From assembly GCA_037013555.1 (NCBI GenBank), contig JASUAD010000001.1, positions 77,830,535-77,894,534 on the forward strand: a stretch of DNA of 64,000 nucleotides, in the 5' to 3' direction. The stretch comes from Sextonia rubra (taxonomy: Eukaryota; Streptophyta; Magnoliopsida; Laurales; Lauraceae). Both the position numbers and the translations under genes were made by a program. Position 1 is the first letter of the stretch. The number at the start of each line of letters is the position of its first letter. The notes under the pieces are model-generated. The model made no database searches. It saw nothing but the letters and a program-made list of their open reading frames with translations, and was not told the DNA's origin. Shown in pieces: positions 44,259 to 56,877 of the stretch.

Positions 44259-46692
44259 TAGTATTTGTTTATAATAAAGGCATTGTCAAATAAGGTAATA
44301 AGAAAAGAATAATAGACTGCCTAGTAACAAAAGTACACATGCTATGAACAAAAGTATAATTACAAAATCCCATATGAGGACAATTTAATGAAATTCAGAA
44401 AGGATGCTGAATATATTTCAAACAAAGTACTGAGAGAACCAAATTGTGAGTTATTCAAATGCAAATAGTCTGCATTTCCAGCCTATTGAGGATGAACATG
44501 GTAAGTTTGAGTCTCATATTTGAGAACGTTCTACAACTTGAGTTGAAATGTGAAAAGCAAACTGATTGACATGTATTTAGCATCTTTTAAGAGAAAGATT
44601 TTGACTAAGAAGAAGAAGAGGATGGGGGATAGGGGGTAAGAAAAAATTTTTGAGTATGCCTTCCATACTAGCATTCATGAGCTCCAAGTATAGAATCGCG
44701 ATGTAGTAATACAACTGGTGAGACTAGGTCGATTTACGGGGAGCAACGTGTTTAAGATATTTTTTCAACTTATACCTTGCCCTAAATAAAATCTCAAACT
44801 ATCCTAAATTAAAAACTAAAAATTACAAGTATCCTAGCTACTGGCTGAAATTAAATTAATTACAACCAAATAAAATCAAATTTTCTTAAGCAAAAAACCC
44901 TAAATCTAAAAAGATCTAACTAAGTTACTCCAAAATAATACACAGGTTAGAACTTCCAATAATCGAAACTTACTAAAAATAAAAAAAATTTTCAAAATAA
45001 AACTATACAAATTAGAAACTAAAAATTAGGTGATAAACTATTTAATGTTAAATAATTCTAATACTAAACAATGCTAGAAAAAAAAATTAAACAATGCAGT
45101 TTGCCTAATTTATGAAAGCATCTAACCTAAACTAACATAAACATACAAAAAATAAATTTAAATGTGAATCTAAACTTTTTGATCTACTTTTTCTGCAAAG
45201 CTAATGATAATGCAAATCTCAATCTGCACCCAATCTAAACTACTGTTTACCGCTTGAAATAAATGTCCTAAGATGCATGAATTTAAATAAGAAAAACTAC
45301 ACGAAACTACACGAAACAATGTGCAAACATGAAAATATGAATGCATGTATGGATAGGCTTGAAGGCTACATGATGCACGGAATTTTCTAATGGCAAAAAT
45401 AAACCAGAGATTAACTTTGTTTGATTAAGATTTAGATCTAAAACTTCTTAGTTATAAGTGCAAAAAATCATACTTGAGTACCGATTCAAATAGTGCACGG
45501 TTATTCTATTGAATTCCAGTCATAGTTCGACCATTATGTGATCTCGTTAAATCTAAATTTAGCATATTGATGAACTAAATTCAGGTTTGCTTTAGTTCCA
45601 CTTTTCACGTTTCCAATTTCTTCAAAAGTCAAACACATAATAAGTGAAAATTTGCACAAATTTGATTAGGAAATTCGTCCAACATATAGCCTATTTTAAA
45701 ATTGTGTTCTACACAATTTCGGATTGTATTAATTAGATGTTCTTTTATGAACTTCAGGTTGTCAAAGTGATTCAGACATTCAGCCTAGAACAGTCAAGAA
45801 TTTGTAACATCTAATATTGCAATTCTGCCGAAATCAATTTCAGATATGGTCTTGCTTATGGACTGTTTTCAATTCAGAATCATGTAACTTACAAAACTAA
45901 AATCTAATTTCTGAACTTTACATGATCATCACCTCTAAACATAAATGAAAATATGCATGAAACTAAATGTAATTTCAGCAGTAATCAGCCTTAAACAAAA
46001 CTATGCTGAAACAAAAATTGAAAGTGTGCAGAAAATAAAAGAAAAGTGAAGAAAAATAAAAGTGCAGGAAATCAAAGGTAGTAAACTTGAAATTAAAAGT
46101 TGTGAACAAGAAATTAAAAGTGGTAGAATAGAAATTTAAAAGTTGTAGTGCAAAAATTAAATATAGTTTAAGTAATACGCATATTCTCTCAAATTCCTTT
46201 CTCAACTAGGCTCTAAATCACTTCAAGTATTCTCTTAAGATACTTGGTCATCAATTCAAGTGTAAAAACATAAATCAAGCAAAAAGATAACCACAAGAAC
46301 AAGAAGAAGAATGATGAGAAGAAAATTATTCAACTAACATGGCTATTCTTTTACATAAAGTGAGAAAGTAATTAAAAACAAAGATCTTATACATACTAGG
46401 ATGAAATAGAATTCCTCCTTCTATTTGAGCACACAAAGGTGTAGCGTGGCTTTAAGGCTAAGCCTCCTTGATGATATAAGATGAAGGGACAAGAGAGATA
46501 TAGATGAAGTATAGGAGATCTAGAGGTAAAAGGTGGCCAATGCTTTCATCGAGAGAGTGGATCTAAGGGTGCTTGTATTTATTGATTTTTCATGCAAAAA
46601 CTTCCTTTTTTTTGTTCCTTTGAACATTGCTTGCGATTTTCATACTTGGAAACTTCTTCCTTGCAAAATTTTAGGATCTTGCAAAGAGAAAC
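44259..46692. other. Non-coding, possibly retrotransposon-derived
   Basis: AT-rich DNA without domains. The segment around 44690-44780 (GGTGAGACTAGGTCGATTTA, then GGGGAGCAACG) and the long A/T-rich tail resemble non-coding large retrotransposon derivatives I have seen in plants. It may be one element with 53293-56700, split by the Harbinger insertion. Tentative. Confidence 0.3.
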
Positions 46693-46906
46693 TTGGGACC
46701 TGTTTGGCATCGTGCTAGTGAGTTGTTTCAATATTCCCACAAAAAAAATCTGTGGAAAACACGTTTGGTAAGTAAAATCAGTGTTCCAAAATTTCATCCC
46801 GCTGGAATTATCTCAAAAAAACTGACCCGTGGGATAAGAAAATTGAAAACGATTTCATTTCGTTTTTTTTTTGGATTTGCCTCCCAGGACTCCCGCGTTT
46901 CCACGC

Positions 46907-46960
46907 GATATAAGAGGCCGAGATCAGGGTGCTTACTCTTCTGCAGAAGCAACAAGGTAT
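46907..46960 (+). promoter_or_regulatory. Candidate Harbinger promoter and first splice donor
   Basis: A TATA-like GATATAAG at 46907-46914 sits in a GC-richer patch about 210 bp from the left end. About 40 bp further comes AACAAG/GTATGT (46956-46957), a good donor for a short first exon. Confidence 0.45.
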
Positions 46961-47216
46961 GTACGCTTGTTTCCTTCCATCTCTTCCCCTGTGTTTTTTG
47001 TTTTTTCCATCTCTCACTCTCTTCTCCAGTTTTCTTCCGCTGTATGTACGCTTGTTTCCTTCAATCTCTTCCTCTACGTTTTTTTTTTCCATCTCTCACT
47101 CTCTTCTCCAGTTTTCTTCCGCCAGGTATGTACGCTTGTTTCCTTCCATCGCTTCCTCTGCATTTTTACTTTTTTCCATCTCTCACTCTCTTCTCCAGTT
47201 TTCTTCCACCCCTTTC
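46957..47216 (+). repeat. Three 84-85-bp tandem repeats in the Harbinger leader
   Basis: TATGTACGCTTGTTTCCTTC starts at 46958, again at 47043 (with one base changed) and 47127, and each unit ends in CTCTTCTCCAG followed by TTTTCTTCC. A partial, diverged fourth unit runs to about 47290. Each unit begins with a donor-like GTATGT and ends with a pyrimidine tract plus CAG, so it looks like an intron-sized cassette. Open frames through it are pyrimidine artefacts. Confidence 0.88.
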
Positions 47217-47299
47217 TGATGCATGCACTCTGTGCTTTTTCTTCTTTCAATCCCTTCCTCTGTGTTTTTCTTCCCCCTTTAATCCCAGTTTCTTAAATC

Positions 47300-49870
47300 T
47301 TCCACCGATCCAATGCTAACAACATCAGTAAAGGAAAGGTGATTAGTGGAGTTATCAGTCATAGATCCGATCTCTCTACTTTTAGACAATCACATAATAG
47401 ATCTACAATTTCTCAGACCCTGATTCATCAAATAGTCACTGTTTACAGAGATGGAGAAACCCAAACAACCCAGTTTACAGCGGAAGTGGAAAACCCCTTT
47501 TTCCCTCTAGATTTTACATGGCAAGTTCTGATTATCTTTGCTGATGAATTGCCACCAGAGAATCTGGAATGCTCCAACTCGCAATTTCCAACCCCGACTC
47601 CACCAATCTTGGCTGCTAGATCAAAGGGTTGATTTTCAGTAGGCATCATCCATGATGAAGAGCATGGGACACAAGGAAACAGGCGGGTTGGGAAAGGATC
47701 TCTCACCTCTGTCCGTGAGAGAGAGGTGTTTTCTGCATTTTCGTGGATTGTGATTGGTGGCTTTGGTTGGAAAAAAGAATCCAAATCATCCAAAAGCTCC
47801 GGACAAATCCACTCTCAGAAGAGAAAAGCAAAGGCATCTAGAGGGAAAGGAAAAGACATGCTTTCAAAACCTTGCAGGTGGGGGTTGGGAAATGGAGGGC
47901 CAGTGATTCTTTCTCCCAAACCATCTCTATCTCCTTTTTATTTAGGGAAACCCTCCAAACCCATTACAGAAACCTACACCAGCCAAACTTTCTTTAGGTT
48001 TTTAGCCAAGTCAGGAGCTTGAAACCGGGGGGAAGGTGATGGGTGTGCTTAGTGAGAGGATTGTCACTTATTTTTCATGTGCCGTAGGCCAATTTTTTTA
48101 TTGGGTTGGGGGAGTCTATCAATGCATTTGGGTCTATAAATTCTTCACCATCAGTTCATTTACTGGCCCCTCTCTCACTCACTCTCTCTCTCTCTTTTAT
48201 GGGTACATGTCTTTCTTGTCTTTGCTGGAGTGAGAGTATTTTTATTGTGAAAAAAAGAGATGGGTTAGTTAGAAGAAAGTGGCATCCATAGGCTCATATC
48301 TCATTCTCTGCACCCAGCCGACCTCTGTTTTTTCTCTGCCATCTCTTTCAGTCCTCTCTCTCTCTCACTCACTCACTCTCACTTTTTCTCTTATTCTCAA
48401 ATGCTCTCTTGCTCTCTTCTAATTCTTCTCCTTTTTCTTTATTTATTTATTTATTTATTTTTTGTTTGGTTTCCTTTTCTCTCCACATATCCTCTATATT
48501 AATAGTTACCCTTTGTAATGCATGTCTTCTTCTATGGACTCAGGCTAGACAACACTGATTTGGACATAAGCTGAAAGAGGACCCTGTGCAGTGAGTTAAA
48601 AAAACTGGGCAAAGGTATGGTGCTTTCTTTTTTGAATTTGCATCTCATTTTGTGGAATTGAGTTGACAATCTGTTTTTCATTTTGTACATTGTTGTAGTT
48701 GGCTAGGTATTTTCATACTTCTGTGTTTCTACAATTAGCTCAATAGAGAGATATTGGGTTAAGGTGGAGCGGTGGACTTTGTTTACCTATTTGCCAAATG
48801 GAAAGAGTCATATTGTACAAATAGAAATACATATATAAAACAAGTGTATCTTCCACAGGAGGGTTATGGCTTTCACTAATATGTTTAATGATGCAGCCTT
48901 CAACCCCTCCAATGGCCAGTGAGCTCCTGGCTTAGCAACCAAGGCCCGTGCTAACCCCGAGCCAAAAAATAAATTATAGTAAAATTTAAAATTTACTATA
49001 AAAAAACATGTTAAAAAACCTATATAAATGCAACATTATATAGGTTGGAGATTAAAAGGTACAATTAATTATATATATGACAGGAGCACCCCTTCAAATG
49101 ATATTTAAAAAAAAATATGATTTTAGGTACTTAGCTTTTGGAAGGTTGGGGGCACTTCCAAAAACCTTACCGACAAAACACAATATTTTTATTTTCAGAT
49201 TCAAGACATGGGTTTAGACAGGCAATCCGTGACCTCATAAAACATGCTTATGTTTAAAAAAAGCATTCATGTGTGTGGTGGAGCATCTCTCTCCCAGTAT
49301 TGTAGTTGCATTTTGTCTAATCTCCTTGATTCATCAGGCGTCTCATAGGAAGAAGCCAATGGCCTTCACTGATGTTGGAAGGTCTTTTATTAGGTAAGGT
49401 GGGGTCCCATTGTTACAAAACAAGTATGAGTGGAGCTACTGTTCATCAAAGACTCTTGTACTAGAAATTTATACATAAGAATATCTAAAATATTGTAGAA
49501 AAAATTTGGGACTACTAATTGAAATGTAGGTGGACACAAGTAGTAGAGCCTTCCCTTCTTCTGTTGTTTTTTTTTATTTTTAAATCTTGTGCAATGTTTG
49601 GGAGCACATGAAATAATTCAGTTACATGGTTAATGGAAGGTTTTAACAACTACACCCAATTCCCTATTCATGAAAAGTGGATTTCAGATTATTCAAAAAA
49701 ATTAGTTTGAGCAAATTAAATAAGAAAGGAATGATACAAATTAAACACAAAACTGACCTTAGAGAGGTCTTCCCATCTCCACAGTAAAAATATGCAACCA
49801 CTAAAGTTTGTTTTGTGTTTCTATGAAGTTTGTGAGAATTAAATTTTTTTCCTTTTTCTTTGAATATTAG
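47300..49870 (+). other. Harbinger leader, no assigned gene
   Basis: Between the tandem repeats and the first gene. 47339-47632 (plus) and 47443-47793 (minus) are overlapping open frames of moderate complexity, but I recognise no domain in either. CT-rich stretches lie at 48170-48210 and 48340-48425, and (TTTA)n at 48438-48462. An acceptor-like ATATTAG directly before the 49871 ATG suggests much of this may be intron. Confidence 0.4.
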
Positions 49871-50854
49871 ATGGCAACTATTGATGAAAAAGACAGGGCA
49901 GTTGCAGTCCATGCAAAATGGAGCTATATAGATGAAAAAATTCTAGTTGGACTAATGTTGACCAAGTTAAAAAAGGAAATAGGCCAACCACTACTTTCTC
50001 AACAAAGGCATGGCATGATATTATGGATGAGTTCTATAAAAAAAACAGGCAATAAATATGATAAGCAACAGTTCAAGACTAAATTTAATAAGCTAAGGCG
50101 AGTATATAGGGAATTTAAGAAGCTTCGTGATATTCCAACTGGTTTTGGTTGGGACCCAAATACAAAGACTGTCACAGCACCGGATGACACCTGGGATGAA
50201 TATATCAAGGTACTTCATTCAATTTTAAATTTTATGAGATATTGCATATTCAAAGTTTTAATATAAACCACTCCTAAAGAACGTTAGACACTCTAACTTG
50301 TGTAGATCAATAAAGAGGCGAAACAATTTAGGTTCAAAGGTTGTCCTTTGTTCGATGAACTAGAGATTATATATGGTGATACAACTGCCACAGGTCGAAA
50401 TGCTGGAGCTTCAACCCAAGGAGTAGTTGATACTGATGATGAGAATGAGGGTGTACCACTCAAGAACCAAACAAGCACAAATCATGATGCTACAGTGAAC
50501 CTTGATGATGACACAGATTTTATAGAGGAGACTCGCGTTCAGGCTCGATCAAGAACTCCTAGTCGAAGGTGTGGACAGAATGCGACAAGTTCTTTTGACC
50601 AAGCCTGTGCAAGTCTCACCAAGTACTACGAGACTAAAGTAACTAAAGAAAACACTAATAAAGAGGATGATGATAAATTCTCCATTCAAAATTGCGTCGC
50701 ATTATTATCGGCCATGCCTAATATTAGTAGAGAAGTTTACTTAAAGGCGTTTCATGTTATTGGGTCCAACCGTAATTGGAGGATACTTTTTATCTCTGCG
50801 CCTGAACAAATAAGGCCATTCATGCTGGATCTTTTGGATCTTGAACTTTATTAG
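49871..50854 (+). CDS. Harbinger Myb/SANT-like accessory protein
   Basis: Exons 49871-50209 and 50306-50854 (GT-AG) join in frame to 295 aa. The N-terminal half is a Myb/SANT-like domain with the conserved tryptophan positions KWSYIDEKILVGLM and GFGWDPNTKTVTAPDDTWDEY, and continues across the splice with EAKQFRFKGCPLFDELEIIY. The middle is acidic and Ser/Thr-rich. The C-terminal block (CVALLSAMPNISREVYLKAF) is also typical of plant Harbinger ORF1. In this superfamily the protein binds DNA and helps bring the transposase to the nucleus. No stop or frameshift seen. Confidence 0.88.
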
Positions 50855-51135
50855 AAGTTTTATTAGATCTTCTAATAATATCTTTTAGGAAATAAAGTTT
50901 TATGTAGATTTATATGAATCTTGTTTGAGGATGTATGATTCTCTTTGAACTATTACATAGTAGTATTATGACATTGTCAGATACAATATTTAATGAAATT
51001 AAGTCTTTTTTAAAAATAGATTGATGTTGTGTATGACGTTTATGTATTACTTGTTGATGTGGATTTTGTTTAATTATAATGTTTTGCTTAACTTATTTTG
51101 ATAAATTTGCATTGAATATACTTTGCTCAGGTTAA

Positions 51136-52514
51136 ATGGATCAATGTATGGATGAGACAGACTATGATGAGGAAGATTTTAATGTTTATATTTTTCTAAT
51201 GATGGGTCAATACCAGTCACGTATATCTAGACAGCTTATAAGGGATAAGGGTGAACGTGGACATGATTTTATAACTAAGGTCTTGCATGGACATGCAGAA
51301 AGATGTTATGATCTATTTCGCATGGAAAAGCATGTGTTTCATCGCTTATGTAATACATTGAGGATCAAAGACCTATTACATGATTCAAAATTTTTATCAG
51401 TGGAGGAGCAATTAGCTATATTTTTGATGACCATTGGCCATAACTCTAGAAATAGAATGATGGCAGATAGATTTCAACATTCAGGCGAGACCATTAGTTG
51501 TCATTTTAAGAGAGTGCTGAAGGCCATAGGAAATTTGGGTAAGGAACTTATTACTCCACCATCCTTGACAGAGACACCACCAGAAATTCTCAACAATCCT
51601 AAATATTATCCTTGGTTTAAGGTAAATTTTACATGTAACCATTTTTTTAATGGAATAAATATTTTTATTTTTAAAAGAGTTATGATCATTTTATCTCATT
51701 TTTAAAGGATTGTGTAGGGGCCATTGATGGTACACACGTGAGTGCATCAGTTCCTACAAAGGATCAAGTTCCTTATAGAGGCAGAAAAGTGTCACTTACA
51801 CAAAATGTAATGCGTGCATGTTCTTTTGACATGCGATTTACATTTGTGTATGCCGGTTGGGAAGGGTCAGCAAATGATTCTCGTGTATTTGCTGAAGCTA
51901 TAACTAATCCAGAATTACATTTTCCTCACCCTCCAGCAGGTAATTGTATTTGATGAAAATATGTGTGTTTATATTACTTTTACATAGTAATGGTAAAATT
52001 ATGAAAATTTGTCATTGTAGGTAAATATTATGTTGTTGACTCTGGCTATAGTAATACACTTGGTTATCTTGTGCCTTACAAAGGAGAGCGATACCACTTA
52101 TCACAATATAGTGGATATGGAAGACGACCTACTGGAAAGAAAGAGTTATTCAATTATTATCAGTCTTCATTGTGAAATGTTATTGAACGTTGCTTTGGTA
52201 TTTTGAAGGCAAAGTTTCATATTCTAAAGCTCATGCCATCCTATTCTTTACGCAGACAGAGGCAAATTGTGATTGCTACATGCACAATCCACAACTTTAT
52301 AAGGATGGAAATGCAAAGGGATAGAGATTTTCTTCGCTTTCGAGATGAAGAGTCTATGGTCGAGGATAACTACGGTGAAAATAATGATAATAATAATAAT
52401 AATATGTTTGCACCTTCAGAACTAGGAATGACACAAGGAAGGCAACAGATGGCACGTAAACGAGATGAAATTGCAGATGCACTCTTTGCACGTCATGGTG
52501 GATTGGAAGAATGA
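51136..52514 (+). pseudogene. Harbinger DDE transposase with one premature TGA
   Basis: Exons 51136-51621, 51708-51939 and 52021-52514 join in frame (403 aa plus stop if the TGA is ignored). The N-terminal region has CNTLRIKDLLHDSKFLSVEE and the helix-turn-helix-like MMADRFQHSGETIS. The DDE_Tnp_4 nuclease follows: first Asp in DCVGAIDGTHV, second in GWEGSANDSRVF, then Glu in NVIERCFGILK. A TGA at 52173-52175 falls just before this catalytic Glu, where relatives have Arg. CGA to TGA by loss of a methylated C is a likely cause. Everything else is intact, so inactivation looks recent. The ATG is the first one; relatives are similar in length. Confidence 0.9.
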
Positions 52515-53295
52515 TTTGTATTAAATTTAATGAATATTATTAATTATTTTCTCTTAGTAAGTGATTATATGCCACATAAATCTTTCAATGTTCTTGATTA
52601 TTGTAGTGGCCATTTGGAAATTCTAAAAAATTTTCTTCTTCTCTATATAGTGTATAATTTATTTACTTGTTAGAATATTCAGTTAACTTCTAATTATATA
52701 TATATATTTGAAGCTTATTTATATATTGATATATTGATCTACTTATTTTAGTCTATGTTTTTTTAGTTAAAGCAAATAGAGATGAATTATGTGGAATTTG
52801 CAAGTATTTTGGATGAAAATGACCTCATTATATTCTCAAAATGATCTATATGGTGGGTGAGTTTCATATTATAGTAAGTCTAAAAATAATCCTAATTATT
52901 AAAATTCCTAAAGGTGCATCCAATTTCCCCAATCACAAAAGGAGGACCTACTTTGTAATTCCTTGAGTAAATTCACATGTTCCTTGTAAAAATTTGTGGG
53001 GCAATATTTAATATCAATAAAAGTGGGCCCACATTGTAAAACCTATAAATGTGGACCCATGTTTTTTAAATTCAATATTGTTGAGAAATATAATTATCTG
53101 TTTCCAATTCTTAGAATATAGTTGTTATGGTGTTACCAAACAAGTACTACAGAGAACATTCTCCATGGAACAAATTAGTATAATATTACCAAACAAGTTC
53201 TGCACGGATTGATCTCAGCACAACCCGATTTTAGCATAACCCAGTCTCAGCACAAAATCAGGAACAACAAAGAAACGATGCCAAACGCCACCTTG

Positions 53296-56200
53296 ATTTC
53301 CAAACTTGAAAATCCTTTGCACATCCACTTGAGATTCTTAGATTTGAGCAAAAGTAACTTTGAATGGGCCCACATTTAATTTCATTGAGCTTCAAACTTA
53401 GCATGAGATGGGACCAAGCATAATATTCAAAGCACTACACTTAGAGAGAGTTGTGTTCCTCATAATATGGTATGGCCGTAGATTAAATTAGGTGGCTAGG
53501 TTGCATGCCCAGCCACATGCTTTTCCATTATTTCTTTTCTCCTTTGGCCCCTTACAAAGCTTTGCTTTCCAATTTTGTGGATTGGCCCTTTGACTTGGAA
53601 ATCTTTTGGGAGATCTTTTAGAAAGAGAATTATCCTCCGTTAATTGACAAAAACCAAACAAATCTTTGGGTGAGTTGGACATGAGGTATGGTGGCTGGAT
53701 TTTTGCTTTATTTTCTCTTTTTTGTTTTCCTCCATGCATTGTAATTTCCACTTTAACAAAATTCCCTTTCTTTATTTGGCTTCTAAGAGATCATAGGAGA
53801 GAAAATTTCTACAAATTTCTTGGCAAAAATTCCAAGTCAACTCTCTGCTGACGTGGATGTCCACCATGCATATGCAGTCTTTCCAACTTGAGTAGTTTTT
53901 GATCTCATGTAAGAAATCCTCCAAGTAGACCTTTCTTTTTTGCATTTTCTTGAGATTTTCATGAAAAATCTTGAATTATCTTGAAATATATTTTGAGATG
54001 ATGCAAGAATGGATGGTGGTCCCCTCTTGGCCATCCTACATGTGTGATACACATGCGCATGTGTGTGGCCCCATAAAGTCATTTTCCAACTTTCTTGAAT
54101 TTTCTTCTTCTCTACATTTTCGTTCTTTCTTTTCTTTAGAAATGCAATCATTGCCTTAATCCTATGTTGTGGGACCCAACTCATCCTTTCTTGTAAGCCA
54201 AAAAGTGAATTTCATGTGAAAAGATAATTTTACCCTTAATCACAGATACATGACTGCGGGTCCAACTTTCATAAGATAATAGCATAAATGCAGATCATTA
54301 TGCATGATTTGACTTGATTAAACTAATAATGATGAAAAGTTACATCATTCTATGAGAAAAATTATTTTGACAAAAATACCCAAGAATAGATTTCCCAAAA
54401 TGGCAAGTTTATGAATTCATACAAAAGTGTAATTTTTGGGCAAATTGTGTAGGAAAATACCACAATGAAGTTAAAATGCATAAAACCATTATAGCATACT
54501 AAATGAGGCTCCTTTAACTTAATAAATCCTTAAAATGTTCAAAACAAACTCTAAAAAAGTGCTTTTTTGAGAACTTTTCACACCCCTCGACTAGCGTTTT
54601 GTAGTCCCTAGCAAAAATTGAGTAAAAATTTTGAGGAATTTGTCATGATCTAATCTAATTTAATACTAATGCAATGCAATGAAAATGAATGTAATGTTTT
54701 TGCTGGCACTCTCAACTACATTAAGCATATGCAGTGAGCCCTTAAACCCTTAAGTTTTTCCTAGTGGTTAAGTTGTGCCTTGTGAGAGTTTGCAGTGAAT
54801 TTATCCACAAAATTCTTTCTTTTTCTTAATTTAGAAATAAATGAATAAAAAAATTTCTTAAAAGAAAATCCACCAAATATTTCCAAAATCTAGAATGATT
54901 AAACTTTCAAACTTTTCAATGTTTGGTTTATAGTTCTATTTTTGAAAACTTTCTCTAATTCAAACCAAACTTGCGTGCATTGTGAAAAATGTATATATAA
55001 AAAAATGGTTCCAAATATTTCACAATAATGTTGCAAAAATAAAATTTTCTTTCAAATAGTCTATTTGCTAGAAAATTTAGCAAAAATATAATTCCCTCTC
55101 AAAGTTACTATGATGGCTGCCACACTACTGTAAGGGTAGTAAAACTTCTCCCCTAAATACATATATACATACTCTTTTTTTTCTTTTTTTTTTTTTTTAA
55201 ATCTCTCGTGACTGTGTAATGTCTAGGTTTGTTAAACTTTCTAATTAACCCATGTAACTAGCGTTAGGTGAATGACTTCCAAACTAAATGGCTTCAAGGC
55301 ACTGGGTATGGATATTCCCCTACGGGCTTACTAGCTCGAGTTAAAAAAGCTACAAACCCAAACTAGTCACAAAACATTATTCTTAACAAGACTACTACTT
55401 AATACATAACTCGATCTATATATATTTTTTTCACTCATTTTTTTTTTTGATATTGATAACATAACTACCATGGAGAAGAATATTGGTCCCTGAACAAAAG
55501 GCAATCCTTTCTAATTAGCCCAAATTAATTCACTGGTTTTAGTGGTCTCATGAAAGCCACCCAAATGAACTAGGAAACAAAAATATTTACAAACTAAATT
55601 TTGGTTTCTCATCGTATTCTCTCGAAAAATTTCAAGAATAGCATCAAAGTTTCCTATTCAAAACTTCGTAAAAATGTATACGTATGTGTATGTTGAAAAC
55701 AAGTTTTGGTAATTCTCTGATAGGTTTCCTCTTTTAGAAAAAGTATTCTTGTTACTTCCTTCCATAAGTTTGACAATTCCATATTTCTATATATCTTCAA
55801 ATCGCCTTAATTCTTTCAAAAACTTTCTTTCTTTCTTTTAATTTAAAGAAATAAAGTTCCTATAACCAAAATAAATGTCCTGAAAAATTTGAAAAATTTT
55901 CCTAAAAACTGACTAAAATGATAAAAGTAATAGGAAAAGCAAAAGTTCTTTTGTTTAAAATTAGACAAGCATGCTTGTTCCCACCCCCTAACCTAAGATG
56001 AACATCGTCCTCGATATTTATGCATGCATTGTAGAACTGTACAAGTAACATGAAGAAACATAAATGTAAAGGAGGGTAAAGAGAAGAAGTAACCTGAAAA
56101 TGTGTCTGAGCTACTCTTTATCTAAGGTTAGACAAAACAGAAAAACAAGAACAAAAAGACAAGAAGCTACTCAAAAAGAAAATAAAAATCTATGCAAAAA

Positions 56201-56813
56201 AAAAAAAAAAAAGAAAAGAAAAACCTACAATACTGGATCTAAATCCATGAGTCCACCTGGATGATCCCATATGAAATTCCTTCACACAATTCAAAAAAAG
56301 CACAGAAAGAGATGAAATCATGAGAATTTTATGCACAATGAACATGAGGACTACATGTTCTTTTTGAGTTTGTGAAGGAGGAACCACCATGAAAAATTCT
56401 TCCTCCTCTCTTAAAAATGGATCTTTGTATGGTAGAAGCGGAACACTAAATGAACAACTAGGTAGCCCCAGGTCCTCCCATGCCATAAATTCTTTTGAAA
56501 TGATGCCCACAATGTCCTTAGGCATGGGCTCAGATGATTCCAAAGTGTTAAACGCAAAGGTTTGAAAGGGACCACATCCCTCTAATACCACAAGTTATTT
56601 TGAAAAACATTGAGGGCCAATAAATGTGAGAGCAATTTCTTTAAGGGTCGAATCATTAGACTTTTAATGAAGAATTTATTATAAGATTCCAAGGATTCCA
56701 AATTGCTCAACTCAAAAATCTAAAAAATGGGGTCATCCTCCCAAATTTATTCTTGGGAGGATGACGCATACAAATTTGCTGTAAGAAGTTTTTTGCTTGA
56801 AGAAGTGTAAATG

Positions 56814-56816
<3 letters not shown>
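53296..56816. other. Non-coding, probable retrotransposon-derived DNA
   Basis: No domain-bearing frame. Motifs such as TTTTCACACCCCTCGACTAG then TAGTCCCTAGCAA (54577-54618) and CACCCCCTAACC then ATCGTCCTCGAT (55983-56015) resemble non-coding parts of large plant retrotransposon derivatives. A minus-strand frame at 56190-56591 (133 codons) has no recognised motif. Confidence 0.35.

Positions 56817-56820
<4 letters not shown>

Positions 56821-56870
<50 letters not shown>
56821..56870. repeat. (CA)25 microsatellite
   Basis: 25 uninterrupted CA units, preceded by GCGCG and followed by TATATAT. Likely to vary in length between individuals. Confidence 0.98.

Positions 56871-56871
<1 letters not shown>

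Positions 56872-56877
<6 letters not shown>

Larger units (their letters stand above)
46696..53292 (+). mobile_element. PIF/Harbinger transposon (6597 bp)
   Basis: The ends GGACCTGTTTGGCATCGT (left) and GGTGGCGTTTGGCATCGT (right, reverse complement) are inverted, with a TTG at 46693-46695 and 53293-53295. It carries the two hallmark genes in the same orientation: a Myb/SANT-like protein (49871-50854) and a DDE transposase (51136-52514). The 3.2 kb before the first gene is an unusually long leader with a TATA box, tandem repeats and CT-rich tracts. One in-frame TGA disables the transposase. TTG differs from the usual TWA duplication. Confidence 0.87.

Noticed and set aside
46693..47319. 208-codon plus-strand frame and its neighbours
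   Set aside because: It reads the 85-bp pyrimidine-rich repeats; the repeated peptides in all frames are artefacts of the array.
56190..56591. 133-codon minus-strand frame
   Set aside because: No recognised domain, ends in a poly-Phe stretch from an A-run, and lies in probable retrotransposon-derived DNA. Kept only as part of the spacer description.
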